Origin: Solidesulfovibrio carbinoliphilus subsp. oakridgensis
Lineage (GTDB): Bacteria > Desulfobacterota > Desulfovibrionia > Desulfovibrionales > Desulfovibrionaceae
NCBI RefSeq assembly: GCF_000177215.2
Contig: NZ_CM001368.1
Coordinates: forward strand, 3,665,625-3,729,624
DNA: 64,000 nt
Reading direction: 5' to 3'
This document shows, piece after piece, positions 25,542 to 33,614 of the stretch; positions within the stretch are counted from its first letter, which is position 1, and each line of letters begins with the position of its first letter. The notes under the pieces were generated by a model. The model was not told the DNA's origin and did no database searches. It worked only from the letters and a program-made list of their open reading frames with translations. Both the position numbers and the translations under genes were made by a program.

Positions 25542-27248
25542 CTAGACGTCGATGCCGGCGGCGGCCACGGCGGCCATGCCGCCCTCGACGCTGACCACCT
25601 GCTCGAAACCCATGTGGGCGAGGGTGGTGAGCGCCTCGTAGGAGCGGGCCCCGGTGTTGCACATGAGGACGATGCGCTTGTCCTTGGGCACCTCGGAAAG
25701 GCGGCTTCTGAGCTGGCCCTGGGGGATGTTGTGCCAGCGGCCGGGGTGCTTGGCCACCAGCGGCCCGCCTTGCGTCTCCTCGCGGCAGTCGATGATGTAG
25801 GCGTCGCCGAGGTCGTCCTGGTTCCACAGCCTGGCGAATTCCGTGACGTCGATGCCCTTGTTCTGGCCGGTCAGGATGTTGTCGGCCACGTTGCCGACGG
25901 TGTTCAGGATGTCCATGGCCGCGGCAAAAGGCGGGGAATAGGCCACTTCCACGTTGGAGACGTCGGCAACGGTCGGAATGTTCGGCAGCATGGCGGCCAC
26001 GGTGTTGACCTTGCCGATGACCGCGTCGCCGTTGACGCCGAGGGCCTGGAGGCCCAGGACCCGGCCGGTGCCGCGCTCGGCCACCAGCTCCAGGGACATG
26101 AGCCCGTGCTCCGGGTAGAAGTGGGCCCGGTCCACGGCCGTGATGTGGGTGGACACGGCGTCGAAGCCGGCCCGCTTGGCTCCGGCCAGGGTGAGACCCG
26201 TGCCGGCCGCGCCGAGGTCGAAGAGCTTGACGCACCAGGAGCCGACCACGCCCGGAAAACGCGACTGGCCGCCGGCCAGGTTGTCGCCGATGACCCGGCC
26301 CTGGCGGTTGGCCATGGAGCCGAGCGGCAGGAACATGGGCTGGCTTGTGACCAGGTTTTTGACTTCCACGCAGTCGCCGCCGGCGAAGATGTCCGGGTCG
26401 GAGGTCCGCATGGTTTCGTCGACCACGATACCGCCGCGCGGCGAGACCGCGAGGCCGGCCGCCTTGGCCAGCTCGGAGTTGGGCACAACGCCGACGGACA
26501 CGATGACGAGATCCGCTTCGATGACGCCCTTGTCCGTGACCACCCGCTCGGCCTTGTCGTCGCCCTCGATGCGGGCCACCTGCTCGCCGAGGCGAAAGGC
26601 CACGCCTTTTTCCTCCATGTGCTTCCGGGCCATGCCGGCCAGGGTCGGGCTGGTCACGCCGGGCAGGATCTGGTCGAAAAGCTCGATGACCGTGACGTCA
26701 AGGCCCCACATGTCGGCAAAGGCGACCGCCATCTCGAGGCCGATGAACCCGGAGCCGACAATGGCCACCGAGCCGACCGAACCGCCGGCCACGGCCGCCT
26801 TGATCGCCTCGGCCGCCTCCAGGCTGTTGACGGCATAGACGCCCGGCAGGTCGAGCCCGGGGATGGGCAGCCGGCGCGGCGTGCTGCCCGTGGCGATGAC
26901 CAGCTTGTCGTAGGGAAAGGTCTCCTCGCGGCCGGTCGGCAGGTGCCGGGTGGTCACGGTCTTTTTCTCGCGGTCGATGGCCACGGCCTCGGTCTCGGGC
27001 CGGGCTTCCACGTCCTTGACGTCGCGAAAGAATTCGGGCGAACGCACCATGTGGAAGGCCGTGGACTGCAGGGCCGAAACCTCGCTCACCTCGCCGGAAA
27101 CGTAGTAGGGGATGCCGCAGCCTCCGTAGGAGATGCGCGAGCCCCGGTCGAGCATGACGACCCTGCTGTCCGGGGAAAGCCGTTTGAAGCGGCAGGCGGC
27201 TTTGGGGCCAAGGGCCACGGCTCCGATGATGACGACCTGTTGTGGCAT
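25542..27248 (-). CDS. FAD-dependent CoA-disulfide-reductase-like protein with rhodanese domain
   Basis: 568 residues. Residues about 1-455 form a pyridine-nucleotide-disulfide oxidoreductase: N-terminal FAD region, YGGCGIPYYVSG with the single redox Cys44 of CoA-disulfide/NADH peroxidase enzymes, IATGSTPR, VGSGFIGLEMA for NAD(P)H, and DIFAGGDCVEV. The dimerisation domain ends near 450. Residues about 465-568 are a rhodanese with active-site loop MCNTGARS. Such fusions reduce persulfide- or CoA-linked sulfane sulfur, which suits a sulfur-metabolising bacterium. ATG 27248. The FAD loop reads GAVALG, not the usual GxGxxG. Confidence 0.88.
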   Translation of the reverse strand: MPQQVVIIGAVALGPKAACRFKRLSPDSRVVMLDRGSRISYGGCGIPYYVSGEVSEVSALQSTAFHMVRSPEFFRDVKDVEARPETEAVAIDREKKTVTTRHLPTGREETFPYDKLVIATGSTPRRLPIPGLDLPGVYAVNSLEAAEAIKAAVAGGSVGSVAIVGSGFIGLEMAVAFADMWGLDVTVIELFDQILPGVTSPTLAGMARKHMEEKGVAFRLGEQVARIEGDDKAERVVTDKGVIEADLVIVSVGVVPNSELAKAAGLAVSPRGGIVVDETMRTSDPDIFAGGDCVEVKNLVTSQPMFLPLGSMANRQGRVIGDNLAGGQSRFPGVVGSWCVKLFDLGAAGTGLTLAGAKRAGFDAVSTHITAVDRAHFYPEHGLMSLELVAERGTGRVLGLQALGVNGDAVIGKVNTVAAMLPNIPTVADVSNVEVAYSPPFAAAMDILNTVGNVADNILTGQNKGIDVTEFARLWNQDDLGDAYIIDCREETQGGPLVAKHPGRWHNIPQGQLRSRLSEVPKDKRIVLMCNTGARSYEALTTLAHMGFEQVVSVEGGMAAVAAAGIDV

Positions 27249-27462
27249 GATCTGTCCTTGCGTTTCGTGTGGTTGTCCGCTCGCCGGGCGCCGGCGGCCG
27301 GCGATCCATACTTCCGGTCTCGGAAATGCCTTACATCCCCGCGCCTTGGTGGAGGCTTCGGAGGAAACGTCGCCAAGGTAGTCCATTGCCGGTCCTTGTC
27401 AATGGCAAGGCCTTGCCGGGGCCGGGTGGTGGCTGTATCGACAGGGCGGCAAGGAGGATCTT

Positions 27463-28302
27463 GTGGAGGACACCCGCAGGGCAACGCTTTCGATCGTGGC
27501 CACGCCCCTTGGCAACGCCCTGGACCTGTCGCCGCGCGCGGCCGCGGTCCTGGCCGGGGCCGGGACGGTTCTGGCCGAGGACACCCGGCGCACGGGCACG
27601 CTGCTCAAAACGCTCGGCATCACGGCCAACCGGCTGGTCAGCTTTCACGAGCACAACGAGGAGGCCCGGCTGCCCCAGGTCCTCGGCTGGCTGGCCGCCG
27701 GCACGGACGTGGCCCTGGTGTCCGACGCCGGCACGCCGCTTCTGGCCGATCCGGGCTACCGGCTGGTGCGGGCGGCCCGGGAGGCCGGGCACGCCGTCAC
27801 GCCCGTGCCCGGACCCTCGGCGGTCCTGGCCGCGCTCTCGGCCGCCGGCATCGCCCCCTATCCGTTTTCGTTCCTGGGCTTTCCCCCGCGCGGGGCGGCG
27901 GACGGCCGGGAGCTTTTCGCCCGCTTCGGCGCGACCGGGGCCACGCTGGTTTTTTTCGAACGCAAGACGAGGCTCGGCCAGACCCTGGCCGCGGCCCTTG
28001 ACGCCCTGGGCGACCGGGAGTGCGTCATCTGCCGGGAGCTGACCAAGACCTTCGAGGAGTTCATTACCGGACGGCTGTCGGATTTCGCCGGCCGCGACCT
28101 GGAGCTCCTTGGCGAGGTGACCGTGGTTCTCGGGCCCGGGCAGGCCGCGCGGTCCTCGGAGGCGGCGGCCCGGGCCGTGGCGGCCGAGGAGGCGGCGGCC
28201 GGGGGCAAGCCCCGGGAAGCGGCGAGGCGGGCGGCGGCCCGGCTTTCGGGATGGACCGTCAAGGAGGTTTATGCCATGTTGCCGGTTCGGGAAAGCGACT
28301 GA
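27463..28302 (+). CDS. rsmI: 16S rRNA (cytidine-1402-2'-O)-methyltransferase
   Basis: 279 residues. SAM-dependent tetrapyrrole-methylase fold with LSIVATPLGNALDLSPRA, AEDTRRTGTLLKTLGI, SFHEHNEEAR, ALVSDAGTPLLADPGYRLV and PVPGPSAVLAALSAAG, the RsmI blocks in order. It methylates the ribose of C1402 in the decoding centre. GTG 27463 has AAGGAGG eight bases upstream. The C-terminal helix (KPREAARRAAARLSGWTVKEVY) is the usual tail. It diverges from the flavoprotein gene over about 210 bases holding short dyads. Confidence 0.95.
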   Translation: MEDTRRATLSIVATPLGNALDLSPRAAAVLAGAGTVLAEDTRRTGTLLKTLGITANRLVSFHEHNEEARLPQVLGWLAAGTDVALVSDAGTPLLADPGYRLVRAAREAGHAVTPVPGPSAVLAALSAAGIAPYPFSFLGFPPRGAADGRELFARFGATGATLVFFERKTRLGQTLAAALDALGDRECVICRELTKTFEEFITGRLSDFAGRDLELLGEVTVVLGPGQAARSSEAAARAVAAEEAAAGGKPREAARRAAARLSGWTVKEVYAMLPVRESD

Positions 28303-28320
28303 TTGCAAAGAGGAACCCGC

Positions 28321-29847
28321 ATGGTCGAAGGTCCGCAAGCCCCCAGGGAAGCCTCGTGCCTGCTCGACGCCGAAGAGCGGGAATATCTCGTCGGCGTGGT
28401 CGGCGGCGGACCGGGCTTCGACACCATCCTCGAAATCGTGGCCGGCGAGGAATTCCGGGAATTCCTGCCGCCCATGCGCCTGGCCGGAGTGGCCGGGCTC
28501 GACCCCGCCGACGTCAGGCCCGGGGAACCGCTTCTTCGCGGCGTGCCGCTCTATTCCTCCTATGCCGAGCTTTTCGCCCGCCATCCCGACATCAACCTGG
28601 TGGTGTCCCTGCAAGGCGGCCTGTGCTCCAAGGCCCTGACCGCGGCCATGCCGGCCGGGGCGTCTTTGATCGACAACACGGCCTCCTTTATCCTGTGCGC
28701 CCTGTCCCATGCCGTGTCGGTCGGCACCCACTGCCGCATGCGCCTGGACCACCAGAAGCTTCTGCTCGAAGCCATCGTGGACGAGGTCCAGGAGGACATC
28801 GCGCTCATTTCGGCCGCAGGCAAGGTGGTGGATCTCAACCGCAACATCCTGCGGCGCCTTGGCAAGACCAAGGAGGAGCTGGTCGGCCGGTCGTGCCTGG
28901 ACCTGCGCAGCGGCCCGGACGACCCGTCCTTTTGCGACCCCGGCGATCCGGGCTGCCCGTTCCGCCTGTCCCTGACCACGGGCAGGAAGGCCGAGCGCCT
29001 GCACACCGTCTTCGGCGCCGACGGCCGGCTGCGCTATTACCGCACCTATTCCTACCCCATCAAGGACGCGGCCGGGCAGGTCGGGCACGTGGTGGTCTTT
29101 CGCCGGGACATCACCGACCGGACGGTCGGGGAAATAAGCGCCCGGCAGGCCGAGCGGATCGAGACCGTGGGCCGGCTGTCCTCGTATCTGGCCCATGAGA
29201 TCCGAAATCCGCTCTTTGCGGCCAGCGGTTTCGCCCGCCAGCTTTCGCGCATGGAGGACCTGCCGCAAAAGGCCCGGGAAAAGGCCGGCATCGTGGTGGA
29301 GGAGCTGACCCGCATGGAGGCGCTCCTCAAGCAGTTCCTGGAATTCGCCCGGCCCGTGGGCGGGATCGTGGGCGTGGCCGACGTGGGCCGGGCCATCGGC
29401 GACGCCGTGGAGGCCTCCCGGTCCCAGGCCGAGGGCAAAAGCGTCGGCCTGGCCGTGGCCCTGGCCTCGGATCTGCCGGTCGTGACCTTCGACCCGGCCC
29501 TCCTCAAGCAGTGTCTGGTCAATCTGGTCAGAAACGCCGTGGCCGCCCTGCCGGGCGGGGGGCTCGTCACCCTTGACGCCGACCGGGACGGGGAGCGGGT
29601 CCGGCTGCGGGTGACGGACAGCGGCCGGGGGCTTAGCCGGGAGAATCTGGAGAACATGTTCAGCCCCTTTTACAAGGGCGGGCAGTGCGAGAACGGCCTG
29701 GGGCTGGCCATGGTCAAGAAGGTGGTGGAGGATTTCGGCGGCGCGGTGGAGGCCGTGGGCCAGCCGGCCGGCGGCTGCGCCCTGACTCTTTTTTTGCAGC
29801 CGGCCCTGGCCGAAGTGACCCCGGATGCGCCCGGGGTCCGGGCCTGA
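28321..29847 (+). CDS. PAS sensor histidine kinase with N-terminal Rossmann-like domain
   Basis: 508 residues. N-terminal about 18-135 has VGVVGGGPGFDTILEIV and a following strand pattern like a nucleotide-binding Rossmann domain. A PAS domain follows (about 145-265, DIALISAAGKVVDLNRNIL), with Cys194, 205 and 212 in a loop. HisKA carries His292 in YLAHEIRNPLFAASG. HATPase has NLVRNAVAALPGGG, DSGRGLS and NGLGLAMV. No membrane helix, so it senses a cytoplasmic signal. It starts 18 bases after rsmI (ATG with GAGGAAC) and the Hpt gene follows, so a phosphorelay is likely; no response regulator is adjacent. Confidence 0.88.
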   Translation: MVEGPQAPREASCLLDAEEREYLVGVVGGGPGFDTILEIVAGEEFREFLPPMRLAGVAGLDPADVRPGEPLLRGVPLYSSYAELFARHPDINLVVSLQGGLCSKALTAAMPAGASLIDNTASFILCALSHAVSVGTHCRMRLDHQKLLLEAIVDEVQEDIALISAAGKVVDLNRNILRRLGKTKEELVGRSCLDLRSGPDDPSFCDPGDPGCPFRLSLTTGRKAERLHTVFGADGRLRYYRTYSYPIKDAAGQVGHVVVFRRDITDRTVGEISARQAERIETVGRLSSYLAHEIRNPLFAASGFARQLSRMEDLPQKAREKAGIVVEELTRMEALLKQFLEFARPVGGIVGVADVGRAIGDAVEASRSQAEGKSVGLAVALASDLPVVTFDPALLKQCLVNLVRNAVAALPGGGLVTLDADRDGERVRLRVTDSGRGLSRENLENMFSPFYKGGQCENGLGLAMVKKVVEDFGGAVEAVGQPAGGCALTLFLQPALAEVTPDAPGVRA

Positions 29848-29873
29848 GGCCGGTCCGGGAAAGGAAGCCTGCC

Positions 29874-30230
29874 ATGCCCGAACCTACGGACGGAACCGGA
29901 GTATTGATCGACCTGGACAGGCTGCGGCTGCGCTTCGACGACGACCAGGAGCTTCTGGACGAAATCTTCCGGGTCTTTCTCGAGGAAGCGCCGGGGCGCC
30001 GGGCCGGCATCACCCAGGCCCGGGAGACCGGGGACATGCCCCGGCTGACCCGGCTGGCCCATTCGCTCAAGGGCGTGGCCGGAACCATGCTGGCCGAACC
30101 CCTGCGCCAGGCGGCCTACGACCTGGAGAAGGCGGCCCGGGCCGGAGACATGGCCCGGACGGCGCCGCTCGCCGGAGAGGTCCTCGACCTGCTCGACCGG
30201 ACGGCGGCCGCGCTCGGCCAGCGCTCCTGA
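29874..30230 (+). CDS. Histidine phosphotransfer (Hpt) protein
   Basis: 118 residues, all helical. LAHSLKGVAGTM carries the phosphorylated His63. By family, it shuttles phosphoryl groups between a receiver and another receiver or kinase. Encoded 26 bases after the kinase at 28321 with AAGGAAG upstream, but that kinase has no receiver, so another protein must complete the relay. Confidence 0.9.
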   Translation: MPEPTDGTGVLIDLDRLRLRFDDDQELLDEIFRVFLEEAPGRRAGITQARETGDMPRLTRLAHSLKGVAGTMLAEPLRQAAYDLEKAARAGDMARTAPLAGEVLDLLDRTAAALGQRS

Positions 30231-30378
30231 CCGCGGGGCCGCCGGCCGGCGCAAGCGGTCCCGCGCGCCTCCCGGCTGCGCTTTGCGGCGCGCCGGGCCG
30301 GGACGCGCGGCCTGCGCCCGCCGTTCTCCTTCGTTTATCACATCGGGATCACTCACCTCTTTCAATTTCAGGCCCGCT

Positions 30379-30417
30379 GGTTACGATAACGTAATCCCAT
30401 GGGCAATTTTCGTAACC
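30379..30417 (+). promoter_or_regulatory. Candidate enhancer-protein binding sites
   Basis: GGTTACGA (30379-30386) and its exact complement TCGTAACC (30410-30417) are 23 bases apart, and TTACG-ATAA-CGTAA (30381-30394) forms a dyad on the left arm. They lie 60-100 bases upstream of the sigma-54 -24 element, where bacterial enhancer-binding proteins usually bind. Confidence 0.55.
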
Positions 30418-30478
30418 GCCGACGTCTCCTGACGAAGCTTTCCACCTAACTCCCCCGCCATTGCTACCTTTTTCATCC

Positions 30479-30494
30479 TGGCACGGCAATTGCT
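30479..30494 (+). promoter_or_regulatory. Sigma-54 promoter of the glycan gene cluster
   Basis: TGGCACGGCAATTGCT is an exact match to TGGCACG-N4-TTGCW. The predicted start gives a 5' leader of about 155 bases before the ATG at 30662. Confidence 0.9.
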
Positions 30495-30661
30495 TTTCGG
30501 CCCCTGCGAGCCGGCCGCGATTCTTGGGCATGAATGCAAATGCATCAATGAAAAGAGTCTGTTGGCCAAATGGCTCAAGCCACGTGAAAAGTACGTCGCC
30601 GCACCGCCGGGCGGGCGGCCGAAAAAAGGCGAGGGATCGCCATACCAGGAGAAGGGGAGCT

Positions 30662-33388
30662 ATGTTCCAGATCGAAGATGGGCTTGCCGGCGTCGAGAGC
30701 CTTCCGCGGGTCCGGGCCAAGGGCCGTTACCTGTTTGCCGGCGAGGACAAGTTCTTCATCAAGGGCGTCACCTACGGGCCGTTTCCGGAGAATTCCCGGG
30801 GCGAGCCCCTGCCCGAGGACGCGACCGTGGACCATGACTTCGAGCTCATGCGCCGGGCCGGGGTCAACGCCATCCGCGTGTATTACGTGCCCCCGCGCCG
30901 CTTCCTGGACATCGCCGCCAGGCATGGCATCCGCGTCATGGTCGGCATCCCCTGGCCCCAGCACCTGTGCTTCCTCGACCAGTGGGAAGTCAAGGAAGAC
31001 ATCCAAAAGACCGTGCGCGAGGCCGTCGCCTCCCTGGCCGGCCATCCGGCCATCCTCGCCTGGCTGATCGGCAACGAGATCCCGAGCCACATCGTGCGCT
31101 GGCACGGCGCCGGCAAGGTCGAGAAGTTCCTGGCCAAGCTCGCGGCCATCGTGCGCGAGGAAGACCCGGAAGGCATGGTCACCTACGCCAACTATCCGTC
31201 CACCGAATACCTGCGCCTGCCGTTTCTCGATTTCCTGTCGATAAACGTCTACCTGCACGACCCCAAGGCCTTCCGGTCCTACGTCAAGCGGCTGCAGAAC
31301 GTGGCCGGCGAGCTGCCCCTGGTCCTGTCCGAATTCGGCATGGACTCCCTGCGCAATTCCGAGGAGCACGTGGCCGAGACGCTGTCCTGGCAGCTGGCCT
31401 CCGCCTTCGAGCTCGGCGTCTCCGGCACCATGGTCTTCGCCTGGACCGACGAGTGGTACACCGGCGGCCACCTGATCGAGGACTGGAAGTTCGGCATCGT
31501 CTCCGACGTCCGAAAGCCCAAGCCGGCCTACAAGGCCGTGGCCGACGTCTACCGCCAGAAGCTGCCCATGCTGCCGGCCAATGCCCCCTTTATTTCCGTC
31601 GTGGTCTGCGCCTACAACGCCGAATCCACCATGGACGGCTGCCTGAAGTCCTTTGCCAAGGTGGCCTACCCGCACTTCGAGGTCATCGTGGTGGACGACG
31701 GCTCCACCGACGCCACGGGCGAGATTTCCGACCGCCACGCCGCGGCCGCGCCCTACATCCACGTCATCCACCAGCCGAACCTGGGACTCAGTGCCGCCCG
31801 AAACGTCGGCATGAACGCGGCCCGGGGCGAGATCGTGGCCTACACCGACTCCGACTGCTACGTGGACCCGCACTGGCTCCACTACATGGCCTGGGCCTTC
31901 ACCGACGAGCGCTTCATCGCCGTCGGCGGCCCGAACCTGGCCCCGCTGGAGGACAACCGGACCGCCGCCTGCGTGGCCGTCTCTCCGGGCGCCCCGACCC
32001 ACGTCCTTTTGACCGACGAGATCGCCGAGCACATCCCGGGCTGCAACATGGCCTACCGCAAGGAATACCTGGCCGGCATCGGCGGCTTCGACGCCACCTA
32101 CCGGGCGGCCGGCGACGACGTGGACGTCTGCTGGCGGCTCCAGGACCAGGGGCATATCATCGGCTTTTCCGCGGCCATGACCGTGTGGCACCACCGCCGC
32201 AACACCGTTTCGGCCTACCTCAAACAGCAAAAGGGCTACGGCCGGGCCGAGGCGCTCTTGCTTCCCAAGCACAAGACCCGCTTCAACATGCTCGGCAATT
32301 CCCGCTGGGCCGGCCGCATCTACGGCGACATCTCGGGCGCCCTTCTGGCCGCCCGTCCCATCGTCTACCACGGGGCCTTCGGCATGGGCCTGTTCCAGAC
32401 GCTCTACGAGCCCAAGGGCAGCCTGGCCGCCTACCTGCCTTTGTCCATGGAGTGGATGGTCCTGGCCGTGGCCGCCATGCTGGCTGCGCCCCTGAGCTAC
32501 GTGGCCGGCGGCGCCGGGCTGGTCATGGCCGCCATGACGCTGGCCTTCGTGGCCTACCGGGTGAGCAAGGCCCGTCTGCCCGAGTGCCACGACACCATGG
32601 CCTCGCGCCTGACCATCGCCGGCCTGACGCTCGCCCAGCCCGTGCTTCGCGGCTGGACCCGCTACAAGACCGTGTGGGGCCTTCGAAGCGCCGCCGGCCG
32701 CAACGCCTGCCCGCTCCCCCTGGCCGACACCGCCGCCTGCGACGAGGCCGACCTGCCGCGCGTCGGCATCCTCGGCCGCCTGGCCGCCACCGGCGGCATC
32801 CTGGCCCACCGCCTGTCCTTCCACCGGTTTTTCTGGAACAACAAGGGCCTGGAGCGCGACGAGCTGCTTGGGTCCATCATCGGCCTCATGCGGACCCTGG
32901 ATGTTTCCTATGCGCTCGACAGCGGCTTTGCCGCCTCCTCGGCCACCCCGCCCTGGGACCTGTCGGTCAAGGGCGGCCGGCTGACCACCGCCCGGCTGCG
33001 GGTGACGGTCGAGAACCACGGCGGCGAGAAGCGGTTCGTGCGCATGGCCGGCTCGGTCCTGCCGTCCGGCCTGTCCACCGCCGCCCTGGCCGTCTGCCTC
33101 GGGCTGGCCGCCGGTTTCGCCCTGGTCCAGCCGGCCGTCGCCCTGGCCGCCTGCGCCCTGGCCCTCGGCCTGGCCGGCTGGATGGTGGCCGGGCTCTACC
33201 GGGCCGCCTCCCTGGTCGCCACCATCACCCAGTACGTGATGGTCACCCGCCCCGGCTGCTCCATGACCGAGCCGAAAGACGAGCGGGTGGCCCGGGTGGT
33301 CCGGCCGCAGAAGGCGGCGGACGCGGATGCCGACGCCGCCGCCGAAGCCGGTGCCGCCGAGCCGGCCGTCGAAACCGTCGCCGCCTAG
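30662..33388 (+). CDS. Bifunctional glycoside hydrolase - GT2 glycosyltransferase membrane protein
   Basis: 908 residues with three parts. About 25-300 is a TIM-barrel glycoside hydrolase of the GH5/GH2-catalytic type, with acid/base Glu139 (LIGNEIPSH) and nucleophile Glu224 (VLSEFGMD). About 308-560 is a family 2 glycosyltransferase with ISVVVCAYNAES, VVDDGSTD (Asp345-346), DxD as TDSD (396-398), the acceptor block GDDVDVCWRL and GCNMAYRKEYL. About 600-650 and 805-850 are membrane helices. The protein should polymerise sugars at the inner membrane and cut or transfer the product with its own hydrolase domain, as NdvB-type cyclic glucan synthases do with a GH17 domain. Sugar and linkage are unknown. 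ATG 30662 follows GAAGGGGAGC. Confidence 0.85.
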   Translation: MFQIEDGLAGVESLPRVRAKGRYLFAGEDKFFIKGVTYGPFPENSRGEPLPEDATVDHDFELMRRAGVNAIRVYYVPPRRFLDIAARHGIRVMVGIPWPQHLCFLDQWEVKEDIQKTVREAVASLAGHPAILAWLIGNEIPSHIVRWHGAGKVEKFLAKLAAIVREEDPEGMVTYANYPSTEYLRLPFLDFLSINVYLHDPKAFRSYVKRLQNVAGELPLVLSEFGMDSLRNSEEHVAETLSWQLASAFELGVSGTMVFAWTDEWYTGGHLIEDWKFGIVSDVRKPKPAYKAVADVYRQKLPMLPANAPFISVVVCAYNAESTMDGCLKSFAKVAYPHFEVIVVDDGSTDATGEISDRHAAAAPYIHVIHQPNLGLSAARNVGMNAARGEIVAYTDSDCYVDPHWLHYMAWAFTDERFIAVGGPNLAPLEDNRTAACVAVSPGAPTHVLLTDEIAEHIPGCNMAYRKEYLAGIGGFDATYRAAGDDVDVCWRLQDQGHIIGFSAAMTVWHHRRNTVSAYLKQQKGYGRAEALLLPKHKTRFNMLGNSRWAGRIYGDISGALLAARPIVYHGAFGMGLFQTLYEPKGSLAAYLPLSMEWMVLAVAAMLAAPLSYVAGGAGLVMAAMTLAFVAYRVSKARLPECHDTMASRLTIAGLTLAQPVLRGWTRYKTVWGLRSAAGRNACPLPLADTAACDEADLPRVGILGRLAATGGILAHRLSFHRFFWNNKGLERDELLGSIIGLMRTLDVSYALDSGFAASSATPPWDLSVKGGRLTTARLRVTVENHGGEKRFVRMAGSVLPSGLSTAALAVCLGLAAGFALVQPAVALAACALALGLAGWMVAGLYRAASLVATITQYVMVTRPGCSMTEPKDERVARVVRPQKAADADADAAAEAGAAEPAVETVAA

Positions 33389-33403
33389 AACGCATCCTTT
33401 GAG

Positions 33404-33597
33404 CCGCCGCCCCCGCGCCACGTCTTTATCGTGGCCGGGGGCGGCCGGCGTATGCCCGCCACGCCGGCCGCGACCGGCGAGCGGGCCGCAAACACCCCCG
33501 CCCGGCCGGGGGGCCGGAGGGCATGCCGCCTTCCGGCGGGTGCGGGGACCACGTCCCCGCCGGGGAGTCCGGGAAGGGGTGTATCCCCCCCTCCCGG
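33404..33597. repeat. Hairpin and diverged palindromic repeat, copy 7, before the ABC exporter
   Basis: An imperfect long stem (33404-33444: CCGCCCCCGCGCCACG with CGTGGCCGGGGGCGG) lacks a T run. About 100 bases later comes a diverged minus repeat (about 33548-33597, GGGAGTCCGGGAAGGGGTGTATCCCCCCCTCCCGG). The hairpins may process the message between the glycan synthase and the exporter. Confidence 0.6.
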
Positions 33598-33614
33598 TTG
33601 CAAGGACAATCGCC

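Larger units (their letters stand above)
30231..30661. other. Regulatory region upstream of the glycan synthesis genes
   Basis: Contains an imperfect GC-rich hairpin (about 30268-30303) that may end the kinase-Hpt transcript, an inverted-repeat activator-type site (30379-30417) and a sigma-54 promoter (30479-30494). The stretch from 30340 is much less GC-rich than the genes. No supported ORF. Confidence 0.6.
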
